This document shows positions 45,627-57,686 of a stretch of DNA of 64,000 nt, in pieces; positions within the stretch are counted from its first letter, which is position 1; each line of letters opens with the position of its first letter. This stretch comes from Mixophyes australis (lineage: Eukaryota; Chordata; Amphibia; Anura; Limnodynastidae). The notes under the pieces are model-generated. The model was not told the origin of the DNA and ran no database searches. It saw only the letters and a program-made list of their open reading frames with translations. The translations under genes were made by a program, and so were the position numbers. Location of the stretch: positions 98,710,271-98,774,270 of the forward strand of contig JAVHZZ010000009.1 of assembly GCA_036250195.1 (NCBI GenBank), written 5' to 3'.

Positions 45627-47553
45627 TTAGTCTCATTTACAGTTATTAGTAAATCCAACTTCAAGAAGGTGCAAATTTACCACTTGGAAAACCATGTTGT
45701 GATGCTGGGCGTGTTCAAACTAAAATGTGCAGACAATTTTTGCATTGGGAGAGGGGCGCATCCCGGTTCCACTTTAAGTCACGGTGTAAAAATAAAGCTG
45801 CCCAATATTTGTGTCCTATATGCAAAAACAGACAGTAGTTTCCTTCTGTGCACATAAATTTCATTTGTACCTCTTGAATCCCAACATGATTTGTCCAAGT
45901 GCAAATTTGCACCCTTTATGTGTGTATCTTTTATATGTTGTTAATTTTTCAAGGGTTTTCTCCAGGTGGTCTGGTTCCCTCCAGCAGTATAAAGAAAATA
46001 ATGTGGTCAGGTGAGAGTAGGCCATAGACTTTACAGGGAGATTTCCCAGCAGGGCGATGCCCTCGATGATGTCATGAGGCTGCTTGGAGGCAGGGGTGGG
46101 ATGGGTCAATCGAAATTCAATGCTGGGCCAGCATTTCTCTAGGCTGAGCCACAAGCTGTTTGTTGCTTTAGAGAGGCAGCGAATGGCCATTCACACAGAT
46201 AGCAAAGTCCACTCTTGCTCGTAAGAGTCAGTGTTTGTGTGGTTGAGAATTGAGATAACTGGGACAGTGACTGATTTGAACAATTAAGCATTCTCTGTAA
46301 AGAGCTGTGCACTATGCTGGCACTATTTCAAAAACAGTTACTAATACATAAAAGAGTCAAACCTACGCTTTGCATCTTATTTAAGAATGCAGTCTTCATT
46401 ATTTCATTTCCCCACAAACAATATGCTTCTAAACCTTTGTAGGAATGAAAATTGAAGTACTGTTCAAATGCTTGGCATAATGTTTTATTGTATGAAAACC
46501 ACTGCTTGGCATAGTTGCTGAAAAATGCTTAACTACATAATAGCTGTTTCATAATAAAATGTCCTTTGTGCATCTTGTAAGCTGAATTAGGCATCCTAGG
46601 AAGGGTTTTTATCATTCGCAGACAATTCTTCTTCATGTGCACTGCAAATTTTATGTCATTGAACATTTTCTGCTTTTTATTGCTATCCACATGATAAATA
46701 AAATTTGCCAGTTGTTTTAAGCAAATCTTGCCTTTATTTTTCCGTGATATGTAAATGGGGGCATTATGTCACTGTCATGTTCTTCCTTATGGAGTTAGTT
46801 AGAAAAGTACTGATGGAGCATTCAATGCAGACACAAAGGCATTTTTTGTTGATTTTGAACTGTTGATAAACATAGATCTTTTTATAATGAACTCATCAAC
46901 CTAACGTTCACATGCAAATCATTCTTCCTTTTCATTCTTTTAAGACATTCTTGTCATTGTTTACACCCTAACTGTCCCTGTTTGAGGTGTGATGAATTAA
47001 TTAGTATAAATATATACACCAGCTCATCGTGTCTACTCTCAGTATAACGTGTGTGTATGTCCTTTGCCAAGCTGGTACCTGTGTATAGTAAATTGATAAC
47101 GGCAAAATCACTATCGCTAATACGTCTTTCAGTTATCCATTCACTCAAATTATGGTCTTTGGGTTTAAAACATTGAAAGAATGCATTTTCAGACAGAATT
47201 TTGACTTAACTGTGTTATGCTGTATTATGTAGTGTCTCTTGTTGAAATAATAGTTATCCATCACACAGAGAAGTCACCAGAGGTGCAGTGCAAGGGTCCC
47301 ACAATTGCTATTGGGATGGTATAACAGGAGGATCTCAGTGGAAGGGGCATTAATCAACCCTGCTGTATAGTTATAGCCGAGTGTGTAATTCACAAAAGTG
47401 AGCTTTATTTTTGTAGGGAAAATATTCAGATGAACAAAAAGTGATGGAGATAGCACATATGTGAAGCTGTTCTTGTATATCAGAGTAGTCACGGGGCTTT
47501 TTAACTGTGCAGATTTAGCAAAATGTGTCCCATTGCTATTTCATGTTGTACTT
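45627..47553. other. Non-coding DNA with a SINE-tail fragment
   Basis: A tail resembling the V-SINE end (GGGACAGTGACTGATTTGAA to GCTGGCACTATTTC) lies at about 46260-46330. The remaining DNA has no recognised feature. Confidence 0.55.
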
Positions 47554-47556
47554 ATT

Positions 47557-47776
47557 GGGGCAGATTCAATTCCCCGCGTTGTTCTTTAGAAAAATGCGGC
47601 CTGCGCACTATTACTGTTAGTACGGTGATAGCTGTGCATTATTAACGTTACTATGTTAATTGCTCTACCGATTTTTGAGCTGCGAGCAAAAATCAGCAGA
47701 GAAATTAATATAATAACGGTAATAATGTGCAGCCCATGTTTTTCTAAAGAACAACGCGAGGAACTGAATCTGCCCC
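47557..47776. mobile_element. Palindromic MITE, relative of the GGGGGGTATTCAATTG family
   Basis: A 220-bp inverted repeat. Ends GGGGCAGATTCAATTCCCCG and complement, then GTTGTTCTTTAGAAAAA on both arms. ATT lies on both sides (47554-47556 and 47777-47779). The general plan and the TAACGGTAATA-type arms match the 13.9- and 38.2-kb elements. Confidence 0.88.
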
Positions 47777-47779
47777 ATT

Positions 47780-48214
47780 GTATGTTGTACTCAGTAGTAA
47801 GGAATAGTACGAGATTAGAAGGGCTTGAGTTACTGTTACAAGGTCAGACTGCTTGAGGTGACCCTTGTGCTAGAGTATTTCATGGGCACATATTTGACAT
47901 ATGACATGAGGAGAAAGATGGGGGAACATCCCCCTTGTTACATATGCTCCCTCAACATTCTCCCTTTCTCACATGTGTCCCAAGCCCCTGCCTCAGAGGT
48001 TCCTACCAGCTGTCATGTTAACTGGACGAGAGTTCTGGTCTTCACAGCAGTGTGCACCACTGCTGCTCCATGTGAGAAGGAATTCTGACTCCCACTGATG
48101 TCACTTGTGCTACACACAAACCTCTACATCAGTCTGTCTCTGCAGTCGGGAAGAAGTCCTGATTGTGCGAGACAGTTAGAAAAAGTTGTCCCACCAGCGT
48201 CAAAACATGTGGCA
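47780..48214. other. Non-coding DNA
   Basis: No gene was recognised. The last part may belong to the repeat that follows. Confidence 0.5.
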
Positions 48215-48865
48215 TACTGGGCTGGTCACGCCTACCCGTTTTGTAGCTTTGACTACCTGTTGCTGCAGGAGTCTTAAGCTCTGTTGATGTTCATCTGGAT
48301 ACTGGAATGTCGGAGCCCTGTTTTTAAAATAAATAGGTATTAAACACCTCCTGGAAAGTCGAACACTAAGATTCCCTCCCACAACTATTCCCATTATTAA
48401 ATTATTAGCCCCCATATTTATTAAAGAGACTCACATTGCATTATTAGCCCTTACAATATAGAAATAGCACCATCAATACCACATTACATTAATAGCCCCC
48501 ACATTTTTATAAAGAGGGTCACCACCTGCTGATATAATAAATAGCCCGCACATTTAATAAAAGGCACCCACCAGCAAGTTCATTATAATAATACGCCCAC
48601 TACATAACATTAATCCCTACACATTACTTTTATAGCCTCACTAGATGATCTTAATAGAACTCACTGCACTACACATATAACCTTATATTATATTAAATAG
48701 CCCCACTTGCTCCCCCATTAATAGCCCAACAATATAACGTTAATTACCCACACTAGTGCCCAAAACATTACATTAATACTATCCACAAACATAACATTGC
48801 TACCACACATATAATTTTAATATCACACAAATATAACATTAAAATCCCACTTAACAATATTAATA

Positions 48866-48903
<38 letters not shown>

Positions 48904-48980
48904 CATTAATATCATAAATACATACATCATACATAGATACAGTAAATTAATATCCCACTACATTTAACTAATCTGCATAG
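48215..48980. repeat. Repeat with degenerate minisatellite core, copy 1
   Basis: It starts with a unique-looking lead (GGGCTGGTCACGCC ... CTGGATACTGGAATGTCGGA) followed by about 600 bp of drifting units built on ATTAATAGCCCCCACATTTA and AATAAA. A CA run lies at about 48875-48903. Lead and units recur at about 54630-55270 inside the hAT element. Confidence 0.7.
48875..48903. repeat. (CA)n microsatellite
   Basis: A pure CA run within the degenerate repeat. Confidence 0.95.
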
Positions 48981-51202
48981 ACTGCTGTGGGAGACTCCTC
49001 CATATACAGTGGCCACATCTACTGAAGACTAGATGGTTATGGGGGGGGGGGCGACTGACACAGACCCATGTGATTATCCATAAGAGTAGGCACATGAGAT
49101 CACAAAAGTGCATTTGTGCTGCACATTTGCAATATTGTAAATTACCAATAATGTTACTAGGATAAGAATTGTTTTCCTCTTTTCACTGATACATGGTGAT
49201 CCTTATGGGATAGGCAGTCCATGAAGACTGGTTGGGAGTCAATTGCTCCAAGCTCTGGTCCTCAAAATTCTTATACTGTGTAGTAGTCATCAGTTAGTGC
49301 ACTGGGATCAGTACATTGTAAAGCTTTTTTTTTTCAGTACAGTATAGACAACTGTTCATGAACAATTACAAACCTAACCAACCTCCAAGAACTTTCTCCT
49401 CAATTGCTGTACTTTAAACAGTCTTTTAAGAAATTTCACGAAACTTGCATAATTTCCAAGCACCTGTCCAATTAATCAGACCCATGATTCTATGTTATAA
49501 AAACATGTATGACAGGAAGAACCATCTATGCCACCCTGTCTGTTGTTATTGGGAAGCGGCTGGGCTTACTTTGCCACCGTTACCTTTTTTTATCCTAAAT
49601 GTGCCCTCTAGTAGGAGGGGCTTAAGCTGCTGCCACCAGTGGACTCTTTCACGGCATCCAGAACCACGTTCCATCTGGGTAACTGTTGCTGCTTGTGTAC
49701 CCCATTGCTGGTACACCTTGGCTGGTACTCCTGACCTGAAGATCAGGGCTGCTGTGGATGAATCCCCCCTGGCCTATGACACTGGCCAGAGCTGATAGGT
49801 AGTGGGCAGAGCGGTGGTACCGGAAAGCTGGGTCCAAACCTCAGAACAGCCGGGAACGGATTAGATTTGGGTCTAATTTTTAGGTCACAGGAAATACAGC
49901 AAGGAAGAAGTTGTCAAAGCAGGATCTTGAAGCAAGTGATGTTTATTCGCTCAAGTGTCCTGATAAGGACAGTTTACACTGGTTTAAGTTACCAGTGATC
50001 AAATAGTCAGAAGAAATAATAATCATACATTTCAGTACAAACTAGTGCTGTTTAATACAGTTTTGGATACAACCTAGCAGGAGGTAAGCCAGCCTCCTGA
50101 ACTCTTTGCTGGCCCCAAGAAATCTGAGTTATTTTTAGTATCAGGATGCAATAAGTTTCCCCAAACATTAATTTAAATGTAATTTAAACTTATTTATCCT
50201 ACATCATATGCTGTTTACAATGTTCAGACAGTTTCCTTTCCCTTTATTCAGGCAGGATACAGGTAATGACTCCCTGTTGTGCATTCAAGTGTTGGTCACT
50301 TACATTGAATACACTTACTTAGCATTTCCTGCTATCAGCAAAACAGACTCCCTTCCCACAAATGCCTAATTGGAGATTTCCTCTAGCAAAGTTACAAACA
50401 AAAATGAATCTCTTCCTGGTCTGACTCAGCAATAAATACATTTCCTATAAAAAAAAAGTGCACACAATATAATAAAAATCAGCACGTTACAATGATACAA
50501 ACTGGCCCCTTGCACTGTTACCTTTAAAGAAATTTATACAGTAAGTTATTTATAATTGATTCAGCCACAGCATGATTGAAACCTTGTTTAATGAAGAACT
50601 GAAAAAACTATTTTAAATTATAGATAAATTAATAAAACAAACAAGAATAATATATGTAGCATTAAATTATGGGGGGAGTATGGATCGTCAGTATATCTTC
50701 AAAAGTACAAATAGTAAAGAAATGAAGGAATGAATTTTAACATTTTGATGTAGACAGAACAGTAGCTCCTCAAATTAAAACTCCACATTTCCGCTCATCT
50801 CTAAATGTACCTCTTTATTAAATGTATTAAGGAAAAGTGACATGAAATGACATGCATTCTAATAACATAACAATTTATATATGTATGTATGTACATTATA
50901 GCAACACCCTCTCTCAGGTGTGGGACCTTGTGTCCAAACACACACTCAACATATTATTGCTCACCACAGCAGAGTCTCTCAGGAGCCATCTGGCCTCCTT
51001 CCCAGGTTGAGACTGTTTGCATATTCTAGCTGCCTCACAGGTGTATCTCTTGATCAATCTGTTTAGAGACTGGCAGATCAGAAGACCCGGACTGGTCCTT
51101 ATGTATGGAGCCCATCCTTCTCTTTCTCCATAAGTAACACCAGGGACCCTTACCATGTTTTGTTAGCGCAGGGAAACACTCTGTGGGAAGCTTTACCCAC
51201 AC
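48981..51202. other. Non-coding DNA, possible old LTR-type repeat at 49550-50440
   Basis: About 49550-50440 is less AT-rich and contains AAGCAAGTGATGTTTATTCG-type sequence that I associate loosely with frog LTR repeats. No ends or domains could be defined. The rest shows nothing. Confidence 0.4.
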
Positions 51203-51210
51203 ATCTACAC

Positions 51211-51490
51211 CATATTTGCCTACTTTTAGAGGCAGCTGTCCGGGAGGGGGTCCATTGAGGGGGCGTGGCCACACGTGGTGCGCCGTTAGGCTCCGCCCTT
51301 GTCAATCTTAGGCCATTTTAACCAATCGCAACAGGGGGCGGGGCCATAAAGGCGTGTTTAGCCCCGCCCCCGGCATCTTCAACAGCAGCGACTTCTGGAT
51401 CCGGGATTTTTGCCTGCTCTCTCGGGAGTCCGGGAGAACTCCCAAAAATTCGGGAGTCTCCCGGACATTCAGGGAGAGTAGGCAACTATG
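51211..51490. mobile_element. hAT-type MITE, CATACTTGCCAACT family, copy 2
   Basis: Ends CATATTTGCCTACTTTTAGA and, reverse-complemented, CATAGTTGCCTACTCTCCCT. Perfect 8-bp target duplications ATCTACAC lie at 51203-51210 and 51491-51498. Shares CGGGAGTCTCCCGGACATTC with copy 1 at 18.9 kb. 280 bp, GC-rich. Confidence 0.93.
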
Positions 51491-51624
51491 ATCTACACAT
51501 TCTCCCTGGTGTTTTAACGTACACAATGCTGGAAGCCTGAGACACCACATACCTCTGTCATTTAGCTTCCTTCCAGTGATTCTGTCACACTATATAGATG
51601 TGTGTGTGAATGTGTATATATATG

Positions 51625-51627
<3 letters not shown>

Positions 51628-51676
<49 letters not shown>
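51628..51676. repeat. (TA)n microsatellite
   Basis: A pure TA run after a short TG-rich lead. Confidence 0.96.
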
Positions 51677-51679
<3 letters not shown>

Positions 51680-51986
51680 ATCTTTGAGATACACCATTTA
51701 GGAGGTGTAACTTTGTACATCTCATAGGCCCCAAGCATAAGACTTTAAGAGCACTATACTGCACCTTCTACTACTATTATATATTAAAAAAAACATTACA
51801 AATAAAGATAAAACTATCTAATGATGAAACCAGTGTGTAAATAAAAAATGTAATTGTTTTATAGTAAGAATCAGCAAATTGTGTAGTTAGCTCAAAGCAA
51901 TACAATATCAGACATTGGTCAACATAAAAATAGGAAGCATAGGAATAAATAAATTGAACAATTCAATATGTATGGAACATAATGTC
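51677..51986. other. AT-rich non-coding DNA
   Basis: Nothing was recognised. Confidence 0.6.
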
Positions 51987-51989
51987 TAA

Positions 51990-52166
51990 GGGGTATATTT
52001 ATTAAACTGCAGGTTTGAAAAAAAGTGGAGATGCTGCCTATAGCAACCAATCAGATTCTAGTTATCATTTATGTAGTACATTCTACAAAATGACAGCTAG
52101 AATCTGATTTGTTGCTATAGGCAACATCTCCACTTTTTCAAACCTGCAGTTTAGTAAATATATCCC
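51990..52166. mobile_element. Palindromic MITE with CAACCAATCAGATTCTAG core, copy 4
   Basis: 177 bp. Ends GGGGTATATTTATTAAACTG and, reverse-complemented, GGGATATATTTACTAAACTG. Perfect TAA target duplications lie at 51987-51989 and 52167-52169. This is the clearest evidence in the window that the family makes 3-bp duplications. Confidence 0.94.
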
Positions 52167-52169
52167 TAA

Positions 52170-53247
52170 GAGTGTTATGCTCAGTGCATGTAGTGTATAG
52201 AGTCTCAGAATGTTGTATTCTTAGGAGAGAGCCAAGTAGGTGATAAAACAATAATGTTGTTGTGCAGAATAACAGTACTAATCAAGAGTGCCTCCGGTAA
52301 CGTAGCTTAATTCAAAAGCAATAGGTATGTCCATTAGTATGTTTTCACTTCTCTTGAAGAGAAACTGTCAGGCTCCTCTGAGTTCTATAATCTAATAACA
52401 TTAACTGAATAACCACACCGAAAAGTCAACTAGCTGTCTTTTATGGTCATACCTTATATTGTTTATTAATATAGGTCAATGCTCATTTTGTGCTACTCCC
52501 AAATATAAATAAATGTCAGCATGAGGAAATATGCATTTCATATTATTCATCCATTTAAATCGTTATATCTAAAAGCAGCAAAAAACAAATAAAGTAAGTT
52601 AAAAAAATAAAAAAAGAGTGTTATTAAAATGCCTTATATACCGGTATTTTTACTTGTGGATACCAAGTATTCCTTATAATATTAATATACTTGAGAGAAG
52701 GTTATGTGTGGCAACTGTTTTAAGGGAAATATCAATTGCTTTCAAAATAAATGTGGTTTGTAGAAACACTGTACAGGCTTTTATTCTTAAATCATTAATT
52801 TTGTATTATGGAGTATCCTCTCACCTAAAGTCAATAAAACTCCAGAATGAAGCCTAATGTAAGTATAGTGTTACTTATTTTCCAATTATTTCTGAAAAAA
52901 AATGTATATATTTTTTTTCTGTAGTATAACAGCCTTATTTTCTAAATACATCAGTATTAAGGATAATCTTCCCTTAGATAAACCACTTGATAGCTACTAA
53001 TTAAACCCATACCTCACTTTTCCCTCCCTCTTTGACCCTCCTTAGTTTGTCTCCCCACAACTTCACTCAGAGGTATCATATAACATTGAATATTTTGTCT
53101 CCATGTTATGATATTTACCAATGTCATACCTCTATAGTTATTGGTCTATTTATATTGTATTTTTGCCTCTAAAAATACAATAAAAATATTATTAAAAAAA
53201 AAATTGTTTTAATGTCTTCTTTATCACAGACTATCCAGGTAGCGTCA
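52170..53247. other. AT-rich non-coding DNA
   Basis: No gene or repeat was recognised. Confidence 0.6.
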
Positions 53248-53521
53248 GTCAACAAACCATGTTACAATGCAAGGGATGCAATTTTTAATTTATTATTGTA
53301 CACATAAGTTAAACACTGACTGTTTTTTCATGTAGCACACAAATAATTAATAGCTTTACTTTTACACTGACATTTAAAATTGATCTAGGACATGCCCCAT
53401 CCCAACTATAAATCTGTCCACACATTTAAAATTTACCTAACCCTTCCAATGCAACATGGTTTTGCCAGGTGCAAAGTTACTCCTTTGTTATGCTTTGCTC
53501 TCCTTAATGACTCGGGCCCTA
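53248..53521 (-). mobile_element. Fragment of the GGGCCTGATTCATTAAGG MITE family
   Basis: It aligns with the 6.3-kb MITE: CATGTAGCACACAAATAATT, TGTTTTTTCATGTAGCACAC and CAATGCAACATGGTTTTGCC occur in the same order. The high-coordinate end reads, reverse-complemented, GGGCCCGAGTCATTAAGG. The other end is missing. Confidence 0.78.
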
Positions 53522-53863
53522 AATGTCAAAAACATTCACCTTTCTTAATAGCCAATTGGTTAATGGTGTACCATATATACTGTATGTTTTTCACAAAGCC
53601 TATATATTGATGTAGAATTGTTTAAATATTCAATCTGGCAAACAAAATGGAGTCTGGATTGCAAAATGGAGTCTAGCAGCCATGATTGTATTTATATGGT
53701 ACAGCTTTAAAGGAATTAAGTTTTGGAAGAAATGAAAATGTTTATAACTTCCATGCTGCATTAAATTTATGCTTTGCAAGGACGCACTGTTTTGTCTTTG
53801 TGCTTAGCAGAGCCGAATTTAGACCTCATGGGGTCCTAGGCAAGGTATTGGTTTGCCCCCCCC

Positions 53864-54180
53864 TTCATACACACAGTGGCCCCACACACAAACATAATAC
53901 ACACACAGTGGCCCCTCACACACACATAATACACACACACAGTGGCCCCTTTCACACACACACACACACACATAATACACACACACAGTGGCCCCTCACA
54001 ACCACACATAATACACACACACAGTGGCCCCTCACACACACATAATACACATACACAGTGGCCCCTCACACACACATAATACAAACACAGTGGCCCCTCA
54101 CACACACATAATACACACACAGTGGCCCCTCACACACACATAATACACACACACACACACACAGTGGCCACACACACACA
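53864..54180. repeat. Minisatellite 1, about 30-45-bp units
   Basis: About nine units of the form (CA)n-TAATA-(CA)n-GTGGCCCCT, varying mainly in CA length. Open frames on both strands arise only because the unit lacks stop codons. Confidence 0.92.
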
Positions 54181-54196
54181 CACAGTGGCCACACGC

Positions 54197-54358
54197 AGGG
54201 GAGGGCTGGCAGACTTTAGCCCGGGGGCCAAGCACAAAGCACTGGCCCATAAGTAGCGGCCCATCCTTAAAGGGTGGTTTCTGGTACAATATATATTTAT
54301 CTATATAAAAAGAGACTATTTTAGTGTTGCTTAATCCATATATATATTTTTATGCCCA
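54197..54358. mobile_element. Partial hAT element nested in the larger one
   Basis: CAGGGGAGGGCTGGCAGACTT matches the right-hand terminus of the MITE at 12074-12249 in reverse complement. The matching far end is not visible. A further hAT-like start, CAGAGCTGGATTAAGG, lies at about 54363, and a CCCAACTCTCCTAAGTG fragment at about 54532. Confidence 0.6.
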
Positions 54359-54629
54359 GGCCCAGAGCTGGATTAAGGCTCTGGGGGGCTTGGGCACTTT
54401 AGACAGGTTAACCCCCTATGATGTAACATGGTTATCATTTTAGAGACATGCACAGGCAATACTGTGTTCATTACCGTTAGGTGTACACAGTACTGCCTTC
54501 ACAAGCAGTACACGGTGAAGCAGGACATATCTCCCAACTCTCCTAAGTGAAACAGTCACCCAAATTCGGGACTGTCCCACCAGATTCAGGACAGTTGGCA
54601 GACTGCCCTGCTCTCTCCTACCTGTTCTT

Positions 54630-55270
54630 GTCACGGTCACCACTTGTGGCTGCTGGTTACTTTAGCTCATTTGCTGGTTGTCTGGATCCTGGAATATTGG
54701 AGGCCCTATTTGGAAAAAAATGGGTACATAAAATGTAGAAAACTCCAACTAGTCCCAGTGTTAAATCAATAGCACCCACATTGTATAATTAGGCCTCCCT
54801 CCAGCCACAACATTAAAATAATATTCACATTTGCTAAATAGATCTCTTTCCCTCCGACCAACCCTGACATTAGATAGCAAACACATTTAATATATAAACC
54901 TATTTCCCTCCCTCCAAACAGACCCAGCAATAATTTAAATAGCAATTACATTTAACAAATATTACCATTTCCCACAACAATCGCAGGCATTAAAAATACA
55001 TAATCACATTTAATAAATAGACCTCATTTTCCACAAACAGCCCCACAATCAATAAATAGCTTCCAAACCACCCCAGCATTAAATTAAAGGTCTCATTACC
55101 CCATTATAAATTCATAGACCCCACTATTAATTTAAATTGCCCCACCATCACCCCACAAATAAAATAGCACCCAATAATTAGTCCCCACCTGCACTCCACA
55201 ATTAAATTAATAGCCTACCTCCCACATTGTATTAAGAACCTTCCCACACACTACATTCATTTACTGCCGC
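54630..55270. repeat. Repeat with degenerate minisatellite core, copy 2
   Basis: The lead TCTGGATCCTGGAATATTGG matches TCTGGATACTGGAATGTCGG at 48.29 kb. Then come about 500 bp of drifting units with TTAAATTAATAG, CCCACA and ACATTTAATAAATAG, like copy 1. Confidence 0.72.
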
Positions 55271-55299
55271 CCCCCCCTCCACACACACACACACTACAT

Positions 55300-55507
55300 T
55301 CATTTGCTGACCCCTCACTCACACACACACACACACACACACAATATTTTGGCACCTCACTCACTCAATATTTTGGCCCCTCACTCACTCACACAATATA
55401 TTGGCCTCTCAGTCACACAATATATTGGCCCCTCAGTCACACAATATATTGGGCCCTTACACACACAATATATTGGCCCCTCACACACACAATATATTGG
55501 CCCCATA

Positions 55508-55549
<42 letters not shown>

Positions 55550-55720
55550 ATATGCTGGCTGACACTCACACAATATATTGGCCCCTCACTCACACAATAT
55601 AGTGGCCCCTCACTCACACAATATATTGGCCGTTCACTCACACAATATATTGGCCCCTCACACACACACACAATATATTGGCCCCATACTTATATATATA
55701 CACAATATGCTGGCTGACAC
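55300..55720. repeat. Minisatellite 2, about 22-26-bp units
   Basis: Units of CTCACTCACACAATATATTGGCCC are repeated more than ten times. A TA run (55510-55544) and a short second TA run (about 55691-55700) occur within the array. Confidence 0.93.
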
Positions 55721-55900
55721 ACACAATATGTTGACACTGACACACACAATATGTTGACACTGACACACACAATATGTTGACACTGACACACACAATATAC
55801 GGACACTGACACACACAATATGCGGACACCGACACACACAATATGCGGACACCGACACACACAATATGCGGACACCGACACACACAATATGTTGACACTG
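55720..55900. repeat. Minisatellite 3, about 24-bp units
   Basis: Units GACACACACAATATGTTGACACT are repeated about seven times, with a GCGGACACC variant in the later units. It is clearly derived from the same ACACAATAT core as array 2. Confidence 0.93.
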
Positions 55901-56043
55901 TCGCGCGGGGGGTGCCGCGAGTCGGGGGAGGGGCCACAATTATTTTTTTTTCTGTTGCCCCCCCCTTCTGGGCCCCCTGAGAGCCGCTAGGCCCTAGGCA
56001 GGTGCCTAGGTTGCCTAGCGGTAAATCCAGCCCTGGTGCTTAG

Positions 56044-57642
56044 TATGAAAACTAATAATAAGAGAATAAGTGTTCAAAACCACCAAGGCAAGACCTCATA
56101 CTATAACACGCGATTAAGGAGGCACATTCTTGGAGTAGAGGTGCACGTAATTAATAGTAATTAATAGTAATTAGTCAGTGTAAATGCCAAGCTAAACGCC
56201 CCTCTGGTTATGGGTGCCAAGATCATTGCTTAAAACATATGGATGAATGTATTATTGTTATCATTCTGATCTGCTTAGTCAGATGGACCATGATAACGTA
56301 GCTTAAAATAAGAGACTCTATTTAAAAATATCAGATCTTCTAATTACTTCATTTTAACAGCTACGACAATATAACAAATATTTAAATATTTATAATAAAA
56401 ACAAAAACTGTATCTGCTGCAAAGTGGCAACCAGTGTCGGATCCCACTAGCATAATGTGAACCAGCCCATTCAGAATGGGTCTGAAACACATATGGAAAT
56501 CGGCCCATAGAAAACTTAATAGCACTGGAGCCCTTCCTGGCACCACTGGCATATTGGTTTCCAGGGTAATAGTTAAATAGATTAAATATTATTGTGGAGC
56601 TACAAGTCTCAGCAAACTCTAGCAGCAATTAAAATCTTGGGCATGCTGAGGCCTTTGGAACCGTAAGCCCTACCATACCAATAGCTGCCAGTGGTTGCCA
56701 GAGGATGCTGGAATATGTGGAAGTAAAAGCGCTAGCATGTCCTGGCAGCCAGGACCAGCTGGAACGTATATTTCCACAACAGTATCTAACAGGAGAAAAA
56801 AACACACATGCCATTGAAAAAACCCCAAAACATTTTAATCAATATAAAAACACCTCCAAGTCCCTTGTTTATCTTTTTTATTTATATCCATAAGGAAACG
56901 TCTCCCTGAAGTAGTCCAAAGAAAAAGAAAATAAAAGCCATATAAAGCGTATGCAACTAGCTGCTAGTAGAGCTGCAACGAGAATGAATGAGAGGCTAAT
57001 TTGAGCTCAGCCAATCAGAGTGACTACTGTCTGATATGCTGGCTGGCTGAGTGCTTTTTGATCCAGCTAGGTTCATTTGAGTTCATTCATTTTTGATATG
57101 TCTCCGCTAAGAGCAAGTTGTGTATGTCTTATATGATTTTTTCCTTTTTTCTACCTGCCAACTACTACCTTGGCACACTGGGCTGGTTGACCCTAGGGTT
57201 GCATATGTTTTTGCAGACTTCATTTCAGCCCCATAATAAACAAGCTGGAGATGCGTGTTCTGGTGTGATTAGTGTATTACACTTTCAGTATTGAAGTCTT
57301 TTATCATACAATATTGTAAATAAAATGTTTAAAAGTTGGACAATCTGTTTTACTTGTAAGGAAAGAGAAAATAACATGGAAAAGTCCCTTAGTGTATTAT
57401 CCTTCAAAAGATTTATTCAAAATATATAAAACATAAAAGAATTCCAAACAGGGATCCTGAAATGATAAGTAATGGCCGCCTACCAGAGGAAGCAGGCGAT
57501 CTATGCTAGGAACAGGATCTTTAAACTGGATTTCCTCTAGAGGAAGCAAATCACCTCATCGGACTGGCAGCACAACTATAAACACCTCAGGTTCCTACCT
57601 AGGTACATATATTTTTTTTTTACACACACACACACACACACA

Positions 57643-57686
<44 letters not shown>

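Larger units (their letters stand above)
53808..56035. mobile_element. hAT-type element, 2,228 bp, filled with minisatellites
   Basis: Termini are CAGAGCCGAATTTAG on the left and, reverse-complemented, CAGGGCTGGATTTACC on the right. Perfect 8-bp target duplications GTGCTTAG lie at 53800-53807 and 56036-56043. Both subterminal parts have CCTAGGCA-type motifs (GGGTCCTAGGCAAGG, GCCCTAGGCAGGTGCC). Between them are three tandem arrays, a partial second hAT terminus (54197) and a degenerate repeat shared with 48.2 kb. There is no transposase. Confidence 0.9.

Noticed and set aside
49445..49795. A 116-codon plus-strand frame, possible gene
   Set aside because: No domain or family resemblance. It lies in a block that may be an old repeat and has no splice or promoter context.
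53836..55939. Long open frames on both strands through the CA-rich arrays (for example 55304-55717 plus and 55638-55937 minus)
   Set aside because: The repeat units contain no stop codons, so open frames appear on both strands. The translations are simple Cys/Val/His or Thr-rich repeats with no family resemblance.
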